This document shows, piece after piece, positions 1 to 8,103 of a stretch of DNA of 64,000 nucleotides. Source of the stretch: DSCS01 sp035391585. Lineage in GTDB: Bacteria; Macinerneyibacteriota; Macinerneyibacteria; Macinerneyibacteriales; DSCS01. A program made the position numbers and the translations under genes. Every line of letters starts with the position of its first letter. Position 1 is the first letter of the stretch. A model generated the notes under the pieces. It saw nothing but the letters and a program-made list of their open reading frames with translations, searched no databases and was not told the DNA's origin. The stretch is from the NCBI GenBank assembly GCA_964574875.1, contig CAZNOX010000002.1, forward strand, positions 113,678 to 177,677, written 5' to 3'.

Positions 1-392
1 ACGGGAAGGATGGCTTTTGTCTTTGAAGAGATCTTTTCTGCCGTAAGGGCCGGATCCAGGTTAAAGGTCTCCGGCTCGATGTCAGCGAAGACAGGGACGG
101 CACCAAGACGGGTGATGGCACTCACAGAGGCAAAAAACGTGAAGGGAGAAGTGATCACTTCATCTCCCGGCCCCACGCCCAGAGCATGGAGGCCAAGAAG
201 AAGGGCGTCGGAACCGCTGGCCAGGCCCACGGCATAAGGGACGTCCAGATAGCTCTGGATCTCCTCCTCCAGGGCAGAGACATCATGTCCAAGAATATAA
301 TCTCCGCGGAGAAGGACTTCTTCTATAGCGGTGTCAAAAAGGTCTTTTTTCCTTTGGTATTCACGGACTCCTGTAAAAAAAGGGACAGGCAT
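1..392 (-). CDS. DegT/DnrJ/EryC1/StrS family aminotransferase, cut off by the window edge
   Basis: PLP-dependent sugar aminotransferase of the DegT/StrS family; only the first 130 residues are inside the window. The N-terminus reads MPVPFFTGVREYQRKKDLFD, and further on come GLASGSDALLLGLHALGVG and PGDEVITSPFTFFAS, the typical cofactor-phosphate-binding region of this family. The ATG at 392 is preceded by AGGAGAAAGGAAGAAC, a usable ribosome site. It lies 14 bases after the WbpB-like dehydrogenase gene on the same strand. That pairing matches WbpB-WbpE, which oxidise and then transaminate C3 of UDP-GlcNAc-uronate for surface polysaccharide. The family is clear; the WbpE role is inferred from the neighbour. 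The catalytic lysine lies outside the window. Confidence 0.88.
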   Translation of the reverse strand, partial: MPVPFFTGVREYQRKKDLFDTAIEEVLLRGDYILGHDVSALEEEIQSYLDVPYAVGLASGSDALLLGLHALGVGPGDEVITSPFTFFASVSAITRLGAVPVFADIEPETFNLDPALTAEKISSKTKAILP

Positions 393-406
393 GTTCTTCC
401 TTTCTC

Positions 407-1444
407 CTAGCGGGGATAGTTCAACGGAAGGCTCACAGATCGGTTTTCCATATTGCTCTGATAGATGGCAAGGATGAGCTCAAGGCTTTTTTTGCCTGAT
501 CGGCCGTCTGTGGAGGGAGCGGCTTTTCCGGTGAGGACCTGGAGCACATTCTCATAATACTGAAGATGACCGAAACCGTAGACGTTGGGCGGTGTATAAT
601 TCGATTCCAGGATGGCTTTGTCCTCAGGACGGGAGTCGGAAAACTCCCATTTTTCAACGGTATTCAGGGCCATCCCGCCGATCCTCACGGTTCCCTTTTC
701 ACCGATGACTGTCAGAGAGCCTTCAAGGTTTCGGGGATAAGTGAGCATGGTGACCTGGATGACACCCATGGCACCGCTTCTGAATCGTAAAACAGCAGCG
801 CCGGTATCTTCGGCCTCGATTTTTCTGGCCAGGGTGGCCGTCTGTCCCATGACACTTTCCACCGGACCGCCGATCCACTGGATGAGATCCACATAATGGC
901 TGGCCTGGTTCATAAAACAGCCGCCGTCGAACTCCCATGTGCCCCGCCACGGGGCCATGTCATAGTAATCCTGCGGTCGTGTCCAGAAGACAGTACTGTT
1001 GAGAAAGTAGATCTTCCCGAACCGGTTTTCATCGACGGCTTTTTTTAAACCGGCGACACCGGGATTCAAGCGGTTCTGCTTCACGACAAAGAGATGGACT
1101 CCGTGATGATCACAGGCCCGGATGAGAGCTTCAGCATCTTCAAGACGGACAGCCATGGGTTTTTCGCTGAGAACATGGATCCCCCGTTTTGCAGCTTCGA
1201 TCCCCATAGCCGGGTGAAGGCCGGATGGTGTGCAGATGGAGACCATATCCATTGTCTCATTGTCCAGCATGGTTTTGTAATCGGTGTAGAAGGGAACGTG
1301 AAATGGTGCGGCTGCAGCTTTGGCTCTCTCTTCGATGATATCGCAGACAGCCGTGAGTTGAACCGCCGTTCCGAGGTTTTTAATCGTCTCAAAGTGATTT
1401 TTACTGATCCGGCCGCAGCCGATGAGTCCCATCTTTATTGTCAT
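407..1444 (-). CDS. Gfo/Idh/MocA family oxidoreductase, WbpB/WlbA-like
   Basis: NAD(P)-dependent sugar dehydrogenase of 345 residues. It has an N-terminal Rossmann motif (GLIGCGRISKNHF), the EKPMA motif that carries the conserved Lys of the family near residue 95, and a C-terminal alpha/beta domain with GGCFMNQASHYVDLIQW holding the catalytic-type His. The stretch VKQNRLNPGV resembles the substrate region of WbpB/WlbA, the UDP-GlcNAcA 3-dehydrogenases. The second ATG (1444) is chosen because AGGAGG lies 6 bases before it, whereas the first ATG (1450) abuts that site. The aminotransferase gene follows directly, supporting a nucleotide-sugar pathway. The exact substrate is inferred. Confidence 0.85.
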   Translation of the reverse strand: MTIKMGLIGCGRISKNHFETIKNLGTAVQLTAVCDIIEERAKAAAAPFHVPFYTDYKTMLDNETMDMVSICTPSGLHPAMGIEAAKRGIHVLSEKPMAVRLEDAEALIRACDHHGVHLFVVKQNRLNPGVAGLKKAVDENRFGKIYFLNSTVFWTRPQDYYDMAPWRGTWEFDGGCFMNQASHYVDLIQWIGGPVESVMGQTATLARKIEAEDTGAAVLRFRSGAMGVIQVTMLTYPRNLEGSLTVIGEKGTVRIGGMALNTVEKWEFSDSRPEDKAILESNYTPPNVYGFGHLQYYENVLQVLTGKAAPSTDGRSGKKSLELILAIYQSNMENRSVSLPLNYPR

Positions 1445-1463
1445 AGGCATCCTCCTTAGTTGA

Positions 1464-1491
1464 ACTATAATAGGATTCTCACATTTTGCAA
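1464..1491 (-). promoter_or_regulatory. Promoter of the WbpB-like/aminotransferase operon
   Basis: On the minus strand a -35 box TTGCAA (1486-1491) and a -10 box TATAGT (1464-1469) are 16 bases apart, about 20 bases before the chosen ATG. An 8-bp inverted repeat ATTAGGAA/TTCCTAAT with a 12-base loop (1507-1534) lies just upstream of the -35 box. It may be a weak terminator for the preceding gene or a regulator site. Confidence 0.6.
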
Positions 1492-1539
1492 GGGAAAGTT
1501 AATATGATTAGGAATGCAGGCAGTGTTTCCTAATAAATA

Positions 1540-2274
1540 TCAGGAGTCGGCGGGCTTTCCGGAGGGGGCTGTGCGTTTCAGCAAGGCGATGATGACCTGG
1601 TTGAGATAAGTCCACTCTTTTCCGGTTAAAGGCCATTTTTGTATGGTATTGCGTAAAAGGATCCTGTTTTTTCCTGCGTTGATCTCTTTCTGAAAGAGAT
1701 GAGTGGAGATCAGCGTATAGAGATTTTCAAAAAGCTCCTCCTTCTGTCGGACATCAGCCAGAGGCGGGACGGTCTCCTTTGGGGAGGATATCGCCAGCGG
1801 AGAAAGAGAAAACGCGGTGAGGAGGACGGCATGGGCCAGATTCAGAGAAGAGTGGACGGGAGACGTGGGGATGGAGACTGTTCCGGTGATGTGGCGTAGC
1901 TCTTCATTATTGAGCCCGTTGGTCTCGTTGCCGAAGAGAAAACCGATCCGTGCGCCGGGAGAGGCCTTCAGTGATGATGCCAGGGATGAGAGGGAGAGGT
2001 GAGGGTATTCTTTTCTGGGCCGGGCTGTCAGGGCATAGAGATGATCCACATGGGAGGTAAAATCCTCAAGGGAGCGGCCGGTGACAAGGTGATGAAGAGA
2101 ACTCTTTGTCCCTGCGGCCATCTTTCTCACCTCGGCTTCATCAAAGTGGATGGGATCGATGACCCAGAGATGAGAAAACCCCATATTACAGAGGGCCCGG
2201 AAAGCCGACCCGATATTTCCTGAATCAAAAGTGCGGACCAGGGCAAAGTGAAACTGATCAGATCTCATGGTCAT
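1540..2274 (-). CDS. TrmH/SpoU family RNA methyltransferase, TrmJ-like
   Basis: SPOUT-class S-adenosylmethionine-dependent RNA 2'-O-methyltransferase of 244 residues. Motif 1 is seen in DSGNIGSAFRALCNMGF with the conserved Asn and Arg. FLFGNETNGLNNEEL is motif 2, and IPTSPVHSSLNLAHAV is motif 3 of the knotted SAM site. The order and spacing fit TrmJ, which methylates residue 32 of tRNA; a related rRNA or tRNA target cannot be excluded. The ATG at 2274 follows GGAAAGGA by 5 bases and overlaps the end of the upstream zinc-ribbon gene by 17 bases, so translation is probably coupled. It is the last gene of the pyk operon. Confidence 0.85.
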   Translation of the reverse strand: MTMRSDQFHFALVRTFDSGNIGSAFRALCNMGFSHLWVIDPIHFDEAEVRKMAAGTKSSLHHLVTGRSLEDFTSHVDHLYALTARPRKEYPHLSLSSLASSLKASPGARIGFLFGNETNGLNNEELRHITGTVSIPTSPVHSSLNLAHAVLLTAFSLSPLAISSPKETVPPLADVRQKEELFENLYTLISTHLFQKEINAGKNRILLRNTIQKWPLTGKEWTYLNQVIIALLKRTAPSGKPADS

Positions 2275-3193
2275 AAAAGTCCTTTCCGTCTGTAAAGATC
2301 GTCTTGGTCTCATGAAGATAACGGGTTAAAAATCTGAGGAGGGCGGTCACGCCCTTCCAGAGGACAACAGGAGTGAGAAGAAGGAGGAAGATAAGGAAGG
2401 AGATCTTCTGAAAACGGACATGATGGAACGCCGCTTTGAACAGGAGGGCCGTCAAGCCTGCTGCTGTGCCTGTAAAGAGAGCTGTCCCCGCTGTGAGGAA
2501 AAAGGGGGTGTGAAAACGGGCGGGAAGGGTGCCGTAGAGGATCTCCCCGGTCACGCCGTCGAGGATGAACAGGTAGCGTTGTCCCCGGTAGGTGTATTCC
2601 ATAACATGAAGAGGATAGTAGAGAAGCGTCGTATGATCGTCGAGGACAGAACGGAAAAGCGTGTCAGGGGTGTCCCGTGAAAGGCTCATGAGGGCCTCGG
2701 CCGTATGAGGAAGCGGCCGGGTGGGGAGAATGATCCGGCCCTCAGCGGGAGGGATGAGTGTGAAGGGTTTCAAATGGCCAAACCCGTAGAGAGATGTCCC
2801 CGTATCGATCTTCAACTGGTCGGGACACGGAAATGAGGAGGGGCGGGCTGCAGGAAGAAGGAGAGAAAGCGGTGAGAGGTCGAGCCTTTTTTTCCCGCCA
2901 AGAAGGAGAAGCCGGGCCAGGATCCCCTGAAGCTGGAAAAACGGAAGGTAGTAAAGCTCGTGCGAACGAAAGTCAGAGGCAGAGATCCTGTTGCGGAGAA
3001 AGAGGAGGACCCGCTGCCGCGCAGAAGCAAAGGACACGTTGTCTTTCATCCAGACTTCAGGGATCTCCCCGGGGCATGAAGGCCGGAGAGGAGTCCCGCA
3101 GTAGGGACATTCCACTCTTTTATTCCATTGATATTCGGCCATTTCGAGGTCAGCGCTGCAGCGCGGGCAACGGACAATATCGATCTGAAGCAT
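2258..3193 (-). CDS. Zinc-ribbon membrane protein of unknown function (paralogue B)
   Basis: I do not recognise a named family. The 311-residue protein starts with a zinc ribbon (CPRC at residues 9-12, CPYC at 29-32). A soluble middle part follows, and two hydrophobic segments near the C-terminus are probable membrane helices. The phrase FILDGVTGEILYG near residue 240 matches FIMDNVTGELYSA in the next gene upstream, and both proteins share the same layout, so they are diverged tandem copies. The start at 3193 has AGGAGG 5 bases upstream; only one base separates it from the upstream stop. It sits between the HEAT-repeat gene and the TrmJ-like gene. Confidence 0.8.
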   Translation of the reverse strand: MLQIDIVRCPRCSADLEMAEYQWNKRVECPYCGTPLRPSCPGEIPEVWMKDNVSFASARQRVLLFLRNRISASDFRSHELYYLPFFQLQGILARLLLLGGKKRLDLSPLSLLLPAARPSSFPCPDQLKIDTGTSLYGFGHLKPFTLIPPAEGRIILPTRPLPHTAEALMSLSRDTPDTLFRSVLDDHTTLLYYPLHVMEYTYRGQRYLFILDGVTGEILYGTLPARFHTPFFLTAGTALFTGTAAGLTALLFKAAFHHVRFQKISFLIFLLLLTPVVLWKGVTALLRFLTRYLHETKTIFTDGKDFYDHEI

Positions 3194-3194
3194 C

Positions 3195-3860
3195 TTAACC
3201 TCCTTTGAGGAGAGCCAGCCCGAGGAAGAAAAGGGCCATGAGAGAGAGGAGGAGAAGCAGGGGCGTCCCCATGGCAAAAAAGGTCAGGAGGAATGACGAG
3301 ACGATGAGGGCGAAAAGCGTTATCCGGTTCCGGCGGATACGACGGCGGGAGAGGTGGTCGGGAAAGTCTGCAGAGTAGAGTTCTCCGGTGACATTATCCA
3401 TGATGAAACGGACGGGACGATCCTCCAGTTGTCCGGAAAAGAGGGTGAACGGAATCAGGTAGAGGGCATCGGCAGAGTCACCGGGGCCCAGGTGGACAGG
3501 AGGGGCCTTTTCCGGATCCAGGGGGAGGATCTCATCAGCCCGCGGGATATACCCCTCAAGTTCAAAAAACGTCTCTTCACCGCAGGAGCGCCATGTTCCC
3601 CTGGTCGTCTTCATAAAGGGAAGGGTCAGAGAAGAGCGGGACGTGAGCGTCAATGTGCCGGGAGGGACACCGCGGCTTTTCAAGACCCTGCGCAGGGCCT
3701 GTTCAGCCCGGGCAGGGGACAAAACGGGGGGCACCTGGTAAAAGAGAAGTGAATCCACGGGTGTGGGATAAAGCGTGTTATGACACCAGGGGCATCGGAG
3801 AGCGGTGTGATAGCGTGTAATCGTCAGTGGCGCACCGCATGCCGGACAGGCCCGTTCCAT
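3195..3860 (-). CDS. Zinc-ribbon membrane protein of unknown function (paralogue A)
   Basis: This 221-residue protein has an N-terminal zinc ribbon (CPAC at 5-8, CPWC at 23-26), a soluble domain containing RFIMDNVTGELYSADF, and a C-terminal hydrophobic region long enough for two membrane helices (about residues 180-218). It is shorter than its downstream paralogue but has the same order of parts. It starts two bases after the HEAT-protein stop codon and ends one base before the next start, so the three genes form a tight unit. A metal-stabilised protein anchored in the inner membrane with its ribbon in the cytoplasm is plausible. The function is unknown. Confidence 0.8.
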   Translation of the reverse strand: MERACPACGAPLTITRYHTALRCPWCHNTLYPTPVDSLLFYQVPPVLSPARAEQALRRVLKSRGVPPGTLTLTSRSSLTLPFMKTTRGTWRSCGEETFFELEGYIPRADEILPLDPEKAPPVHLGPGDSADALYLIPFTLFSGQLEDRPVRFIMDNVTGELYSADFPDHLSRRRIRRNRITLFALIVSSFLLTFFAMGTPLLLLLSLMALFFLGLALLKGG

Positions 3861-3861
3861 C

Positions 3862-5838
3862 TTACTTGGTCAGTTTTTTAATGTTTTTGTTATCGCTCTG
3901 TCTGATTCTTCGGGAAAAGTCGCTGTAAAGGGCGGGGACAGACTGGCTGAGCTGTTCCATCATAAACTCTTTCAAGCGAAGGACATGGTCATCCTTGAAG
4001 AGGGCGACGGGATGATCCCATTCCAAAAAGGAGTAGAGCTTTTCCGAGAGATCGGGGTGGGATTTTGTAAAGAGGACTGTTTCACGGATGACCTCTTCGC
4101 AGAAGGGGGCAAAGGTGTTGTTCTTATAGACATCCTTCATGCTGTCAAAAAGAAGTTGCATCCCTTTCTGATCAGCCACAGCTGAGATTCCGGGAATCAT
4201 GGCGGTCTTCGTCTCGGGGAGGGATTCTTTGCGGATCATGGCCAAAAGAAGGTTAAAGGCCTGGGGATGACGGATGTTCTTCAGGGCCTGGGACAACTCT
4301 TCGCGGACGCGGGAGTCTTTATGCTCTGTGAGGGGAACAAAAGCGGAAAGGTCGCTGAATGAACCGATCTCCCCCATGATCTTGATTCCGTTCCGGACAA
4401 CATACCATCGGCTGTCGCGCAGCATGCGTTTGAGAAACGGGACAGCTTTGTCGCCGCTTTTCACGAGAATATTGATGATGTTCCTGCGCATATCCTTGTC
4501 GCGTTCATCCATGAGAGAGGTCAGGAGAGGAGTAATGGCCAGTTCATCACACTGGAGGATGAGTGTTTCCACATGAAAGCGGTCCGGGCTTTTTAATAGC
4601 CTCTTGAGAAGGCTGATGAGGTCGGTGACCACATGGAAGAACTCTTTTTTGCTGAAATGGTCCATGAGCTTTGATTCGATGACCACAGGGATCCACGCTT
4701 TGAGAGAAGCGATATCTTCCATGGCCACGGCTTTTTCCATGGAGAGGAAGGTCAATTCGGAAAGAAGGGTGAAGCATTGGGGCGTGCACTCGTCCTGATG
4801 GGAGGAGATGTAAGCCAGGATCACCGAAAAGATCCTGGTATACCGGGGAAATGCTTCGCGGGGGAGTTCTCTGCAGAGGGAGAGGGCTTCTTCAAGCAGA
4901 TGATGTTTCACTTCGATGCGCGTATCGCCGATATTATACTCAAAAAGCCAGATATAGTGCTGGAGGACATCCTCTTTTTTCGCGTCGACAGTGTCCCTGT
5001 ACAGGGTCATGAGGTCCAGATGGCCAAGGGTGTCCAGGGGAAGGGCGGCCAGGGTTCCGAAACGCCGGGCTTTTTCATAGGAGTTCAACCGTTGAAAAGG
5101 AACAAGCCCGTATTTCTCTTCCAGGTCGTGTTCCGTCATCCTATTGTCCAGAAGGGCGGCGATGTCTTCTTCGTCCAGGTCCACGGTGATCAGGCGCTCC
5201 GGTTCAGGGGCCCTCTCTTCGGGCTCCTTTTTGGTTTTCTTTTCCGGGGTTCCCGATCCGAACGGCCCTCCCAACCCGACGAAATGGCCTGTCCCTTCTG
5301 TGGGAAGGAGTTCTGCCCCGGAAAACGTGGCGGAGTGAAGCTGGCCCGGAGCCCGGACGCCTTCTTCACCGGATCCACCGGATCCTCCGGATCCTGTCCC
5401 TGTTCCTGTCCCGGTTCCTCCTCCGCCGACCCGGGGCTGATAAAAGATGATCTTGGCATGGTCCACATTGTAGGAGGTCAGGGCCCTGTCCACATCCGCG
5501 AGCTCTTTCCCGCGGGAGTCAGACAGGATCTGGATAAAGGCTTCATACTCTTTCAGGGTCAACCCTTTCAGCAGCGCGATCCCCGAATAACTCCGCTCGG
5601 AAAAGAACTTAAAGAGAAACTCTGTGATGTGAGGGTTGGAACGGATGAGCTCGGAATTGACAAAAGCCGCCTCTCCGCTCATGGTCAAAATCAGACGGTC
5701 CTTCTGCTGAAAGATCTTGTCAGCAAAAGAGAAGTTCCGTTCAATGGCTTTTTTTGTCTCGGGATGAGAAAAAGTGTAATAAAGGCCGTTTTGGATGGCT
5801 GTTCCCAGGGACATGATAAAAAACTTATATTCGTTCAC
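3862..5838 (-). CDS. HEAT-repeat protein with Gly/Thr/Ser-rich linker
   Basis: A 658-residue, probably cytoplasmic scaffold protein. Residues 1-135 resemble the N-terminal domain found ahead of some HD-GYP and HEAT-repeat proteins (AIQNGLYYTFSHPETKKA, then FVNSELI). A low-complexity linker at about 137-157 consists of Gly, Thr and Ser. The C-terminal part contains HEAT-like helical repeats, clearest around residues 420-540 (for example DSRWYVVRNGIKIMGEIG and DSRVREELSQALKNIRHP). The start codon is GTG (5836-5838) with GAGGAG 5 bases upstream. It lies 9 bases after pyk and is followed by the two zinc-ribbon genes. No enzymatic motif is visible; a role as a protein-interaction platform is inferred. 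Confidence 0.8.
   Translation of the reverse strand: MNEYKFFIMSLGTAIQNGLYYTFSHPETKKAIERNFSFADKIFQQKDRLILTMSGEAAFVNSELIRSNPHITEFLFKFFSERSYSGIALLKGLTLKEYEAFIQILSDSRGKELADVDRALTSYNVDHAKIIFYQPRVGGGGTGTGTGTGSGGSGGSGEEGVRAPGQLHSATFSGAELLPTEGTGHFVGLGGPFGSGTPEKKTKKEPEERAPEPERLITVDLDEEDIAALLDNRMTEHDLEEKYGLVPFQRLNSYEKARRFGTLAALPLDTLGHLDLMTLYRDTVDAKKEDVLQHYIWLFEYNIGDTRIEVKHHLLEEALSLCRELPREAFPRYTRIFSVILAYISSHQDECTPQCFTLLSELTFLSMEKAVAMEDIASLKAWIPVVIESKLMDHFSKKEFFHVVTDLISLLKRLLKSPDRFHVETLILQCDELAITPLLTSLMDERDKDMRRNIINILVKSGDKAVPFLKRMLRDSRWYVVRNGIKIMGEIGSFSDLSAFVPLTEHKDSRVREELSQALKNIRHPQAFNLLLAMIRKESLPETKTAMIPGISAVADQKGMQLLFDSMKDVYKNNTFAPFCEEVIRETVLFTKSHPDLSEKLYSFLEWDHPVALFKDDHVLRLKEFMMEQLSQSVPALYSDFSRRIRQSDNKNIKKLTK
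5365..5432 (-). repeat. Short tandem repeats coding for a Gly/Thr/Ser linker
   Basis: On the minus strand this stretch repeats GGGACA/GGAACA units and then GGATCCGGN three times, encoding the Gly-rich linker of the HEAT protein. Units of 6 and 9 bases keep the reading frame, so slippage would change linker length without breaking the gene. Confidence 0.7.
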
Positions 5839-5847
5839 TGCAACTCC

Positions 5848-7242
5848 TCATATTTCGATGACTTTCATCATATTGGTGGTTCCTTTGACTCCAAGTGGAA
5901 CGCCGGCTGTGATCACAAAGATATCTTGCGGCTTTGCGATCCCTTCGTGGACAAGGATCTTCCTGGCTTCCTCGATCATCTCATCGGTATTATCATAAAA
6001 ACATGTGGTAATCGTGGACGTTCCGAAAACACCGGCGAGTTTTTTGGAGACATGTGAATTCGGCGTGAATGAGATAATCGGGACGGGTGGCCTGAATTTG
6101 GCTACACGGAGAGCTGTCATTCCTGAAGAGGTGAAGCAGATGATCGCCTTGGCCTGGAGAGAGATGGCCGCATCAATGGACGCGTAGCTGATGGCATCGC
6201 TGATATTCATCTTATCCACAGGGACCGTCTCCCTGACCCGCTCGTAGTCGATGTCCGCCTCCGTGGTGACGGCGACCTCCTGAAGAGTCCGGACCGCTTC
6301 AAGGGGGTAACGTCCCGCCGCCGTCTCTCCCGTGAGCATGAGGGCGTCCACAGATTCATAGATCGCCGTAGCGATATCCGTGACTTCAGCACGGGTGGCC
6401 CGGGGATGCTCACGCATGGACTCAAGCATCTGTGTGGCAATGATCACTGGTTTTCCTTTTTTACGGGCTGCAGCGATAATGTTCTTCTGGATGACAGGAA
6501 TGGATGTCAGAGGCATCTGGACTCCGAGGTCCCCCCGTGCCACAAGGATCATATCCGCTGCTTCTGTGATGGATTCGATATTCTGAGCCGCCAGGGGATG
6601 TTCGATCTTGGCGATGAGGGTGACATGGTCGGGGATCATGGCTCTGATGGCGGTGATCTCCTTCTCGCTTTTGATCATGGATGCAGCGATGAGGTCAAGC
6701 CCCTCGTCCAGGGAAAAGGCGATATCCTCTTCGTCTTTATCCGTGAGGAGGGGAAAGGGGAGGTCCAGCCCCGGGAAATGGGTGCTTTTCCCCGGCTGGA
6801 TGATCCCGGGGTTCAGGGCTTTCACCGTTGCTCTCTCACGGGAGACATCCGTCACTTCCAGTTCAATATTCCCGTCATCGATAAGGACACGGACCCCGGG
6901 GTGCAGAAGATCCCCGATTCCTTCGACTCCGGCCAGCGCGAATTCATTATCCGATGAGGGTTTGGCGTCAAACAAAAGAAAGAGAGAATCATTTTTCTTG
7001 AACGTGAGGGGTTGAGGGCAGAGTGTGCGGAGTTCAGCTCCTTTGAGATCAGCCATGACAGGCATTTCCGGTGCGAGAGCCTTGATCTTTCTGATCAGGG
7101 ACTGGTATGTCTTGTAATCTCCGTGGGAAAAATTGATCCTGAACAGGTCCGTCCCCATATCGATGAGTTCTTTGAGGATGGATTCGTCATATGAGGACGG
7201 CCCCAGAGAAACAATGATCTTTGTCTTTCTTTTCTGAAACAT
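5848..7242 (-). CDS. pyk: Pyruvate kinase
   Basis: Converts phosphoenolpyruvate and ADP to pyruvate and ATP, the last step of glycolysis, in the cytoplasm. The 464 residues cover the barrel, B and C domains at normal length. Signatures include FRINFSHGD near residue 34, MADLKGAELRT, LIAKIEHPLAAQN with the catalytic Lys, the metal-binding GDLGVQ, and MLTGETAAGRYP. The ATG follows GGGAGG by 3 bases. It opens the operon that continues into the HEAT, zinc-ribbon and TrmJ-like genes. ppdK, which can work in the opposite direction, is also in this window at 59.9 kb. Confidence 0.97.
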   Translation of the reverse strand: MFQKRKTKIIVSLGPSSYDESILKELIDMGTDLFRINFSHGDYKTYQSLIRKIKALAPEMPVMADLKGAELRTLCPQPLTFKKNDSLFLLFDAKPSSDNEFALAGVEGIGDLLHPGVRVLIDDGNIELEVTDVSRERATVKALNPGIIQPGKSTHFPGLDLPFPLLTDKDEEDIAFSLDEGLDLIAASMIKSEKEITAIRAMIPDHVTLIAKIEHPLAAQNIESITEAADMILVARGDLGVQMPLTSIPVIQKNIIAAARKKGKPVIIATQMLESMREHPRATRAEVTDIATAIYESVDALMLTGETAAGRYPLEAVRTLQEVAVTTEADIDYERVRETVPVDKMNISDAISYASIDAAISLQAKAIICFTSSGMTALRVAKFRPPVPIISFTPNSHVSKKLAGVFGTSTITTCFYDNTDEMIEEARKILVHEGIAKPQDIFVITAGVPLGVKGTTNMMKVIEI

Positions 7243-7268
7243 AGGCCTCCCGCGTCAGCTTAATTTTT

Positions 7269-7297
7269 ACTATATCTTAATTGAAGCTGAAATTCAA
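7269..7297 (-). promoter_or_regulatory. Promoter of the pyk operon
   Basis: Minus-strand -35 box TTGAAT (7292-7297) and -10 box TATAGT (7269-7274) with a 17-base spacer, about 27 bases before the pyk start codon. It lies just after the stop codon of the preceding outer membrane protein gene. Confidence 0.7.
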
Positions 7298-7302
7298 GGG
7301 CT

Positions 7303-8094
7303 TTAAAAGAAAGCCCGGTAAGTTATGGTGATATTCCGGGCGATCTTGTTATACTCTTCTCCGATCATCACTCCGTCTTCGGGATCGGTGTTGAAGTTTC
7401 CGAAGAGGTTGATGAGCTGAAAATCGATGATGAGTTCAGGCACGAAAATCCATCGGACACCGAGGTTAAAATACCCCTTCCCGTCACCCAGACAGGTCTC
7501 CCCGTTGTCGTTGAGTCCCAGGTCCCATTCAGCCAAAACAGAGAGCTCTTCGTTGAGTTTCTTTTCTCCTCCGAAAAAGAGGTCGATCCCGTCTTTTTCT
7601 TCGAAGTCAGCGGCTTCTGTGGTGTAATTCACCCCGCCGTGAAGGACCATGCCGCCGAGGATGTTCATCTCTTTGCTGGCCACAGCGTAGAATCCCCGTG
7701 ATTTGATCAGGTAACGTTCCAGCCCGTCGAGATATTTGCCCCATCCGATGGAGGAATAGCCCACAGAGAGGGCGGGCATCGCATACCGTTCTTCGAAAAG
7801 ATTGTACTTGATGAGAAACTCGACCCGGGGATACCAGTCGATCTCTTCATTGCCGATGACGTTTTCACCGCCGTAGGAGACTCCCAGCATGAGGCGGTTT
7901 GTCAGGGAGACGGCCACATGGGTCCTGAAGGGAGCCATCTCAATATGCATCTCATACTGCCCTTTCTGCCCGGTATAGGCTGCAGGAAAGAGCAGGATAT
8001 CTGTTCCCGACGGTGTGTGGACAGGGGTGAAGGATTGAGCTCCGGCAGACAGGACGAGAGCGGCGAGAAGGATGACAAGAGTCACAGAACGCAT
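7303..8094 (-). CDS. Putative outer membrane beta-barrel protein
   Basis: A 263-residue secreted protein with a signal peptide (MRSVTLVILLAALVLSAGAQ, cleavage probably after SAGA). Many alternating hydrophobic/polar strands follow, and the C-terminal residue is Phe (ITYRAFF), the usual barrel-assembly signal. Its layout recalls YjbH-type or similar barrels of unknown role. AGGAGG lies 5 bases before the ATG. It is 9 bases downstream of dnaE and seems to be transcribed with guaA and dnaE. The substrate or function cannot be read from the sequence. Confidence 0.75.
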   Translation of the reverse strand: MRSVTLVILLAALVLSAGAQSFTPVHTPSGTDILLFPAAYTGQKGQYEMHIEMAPFRTHVAVSLTNRLMLGVSYGGENVIGNEEIDWYPRVEFLIKYNLFEERYAMPALSVGYSSIGWGKYLDGLERYLIKSRGFYAVASKEMNILGGMVLHGGVNYTTEAADFEEKDGIDLFFGGEKKLNEELSVLAEWDLGLNDNGETCLGDGKGYFNLGVRWIFVPELIIDFQLINLFGNFNTDPEDGVMIGEEYNKIARNITITYRAFF

Positions 8095-8103
8095 ACATAC
8101 CTC

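Noticed and set aside
4777..6057. A 426-codon open frame on the plus strand opposite the HEAT and pyk genes
   Set aside because: It lies antisense to two clearly real genes, has no known motif and runs across their junction.
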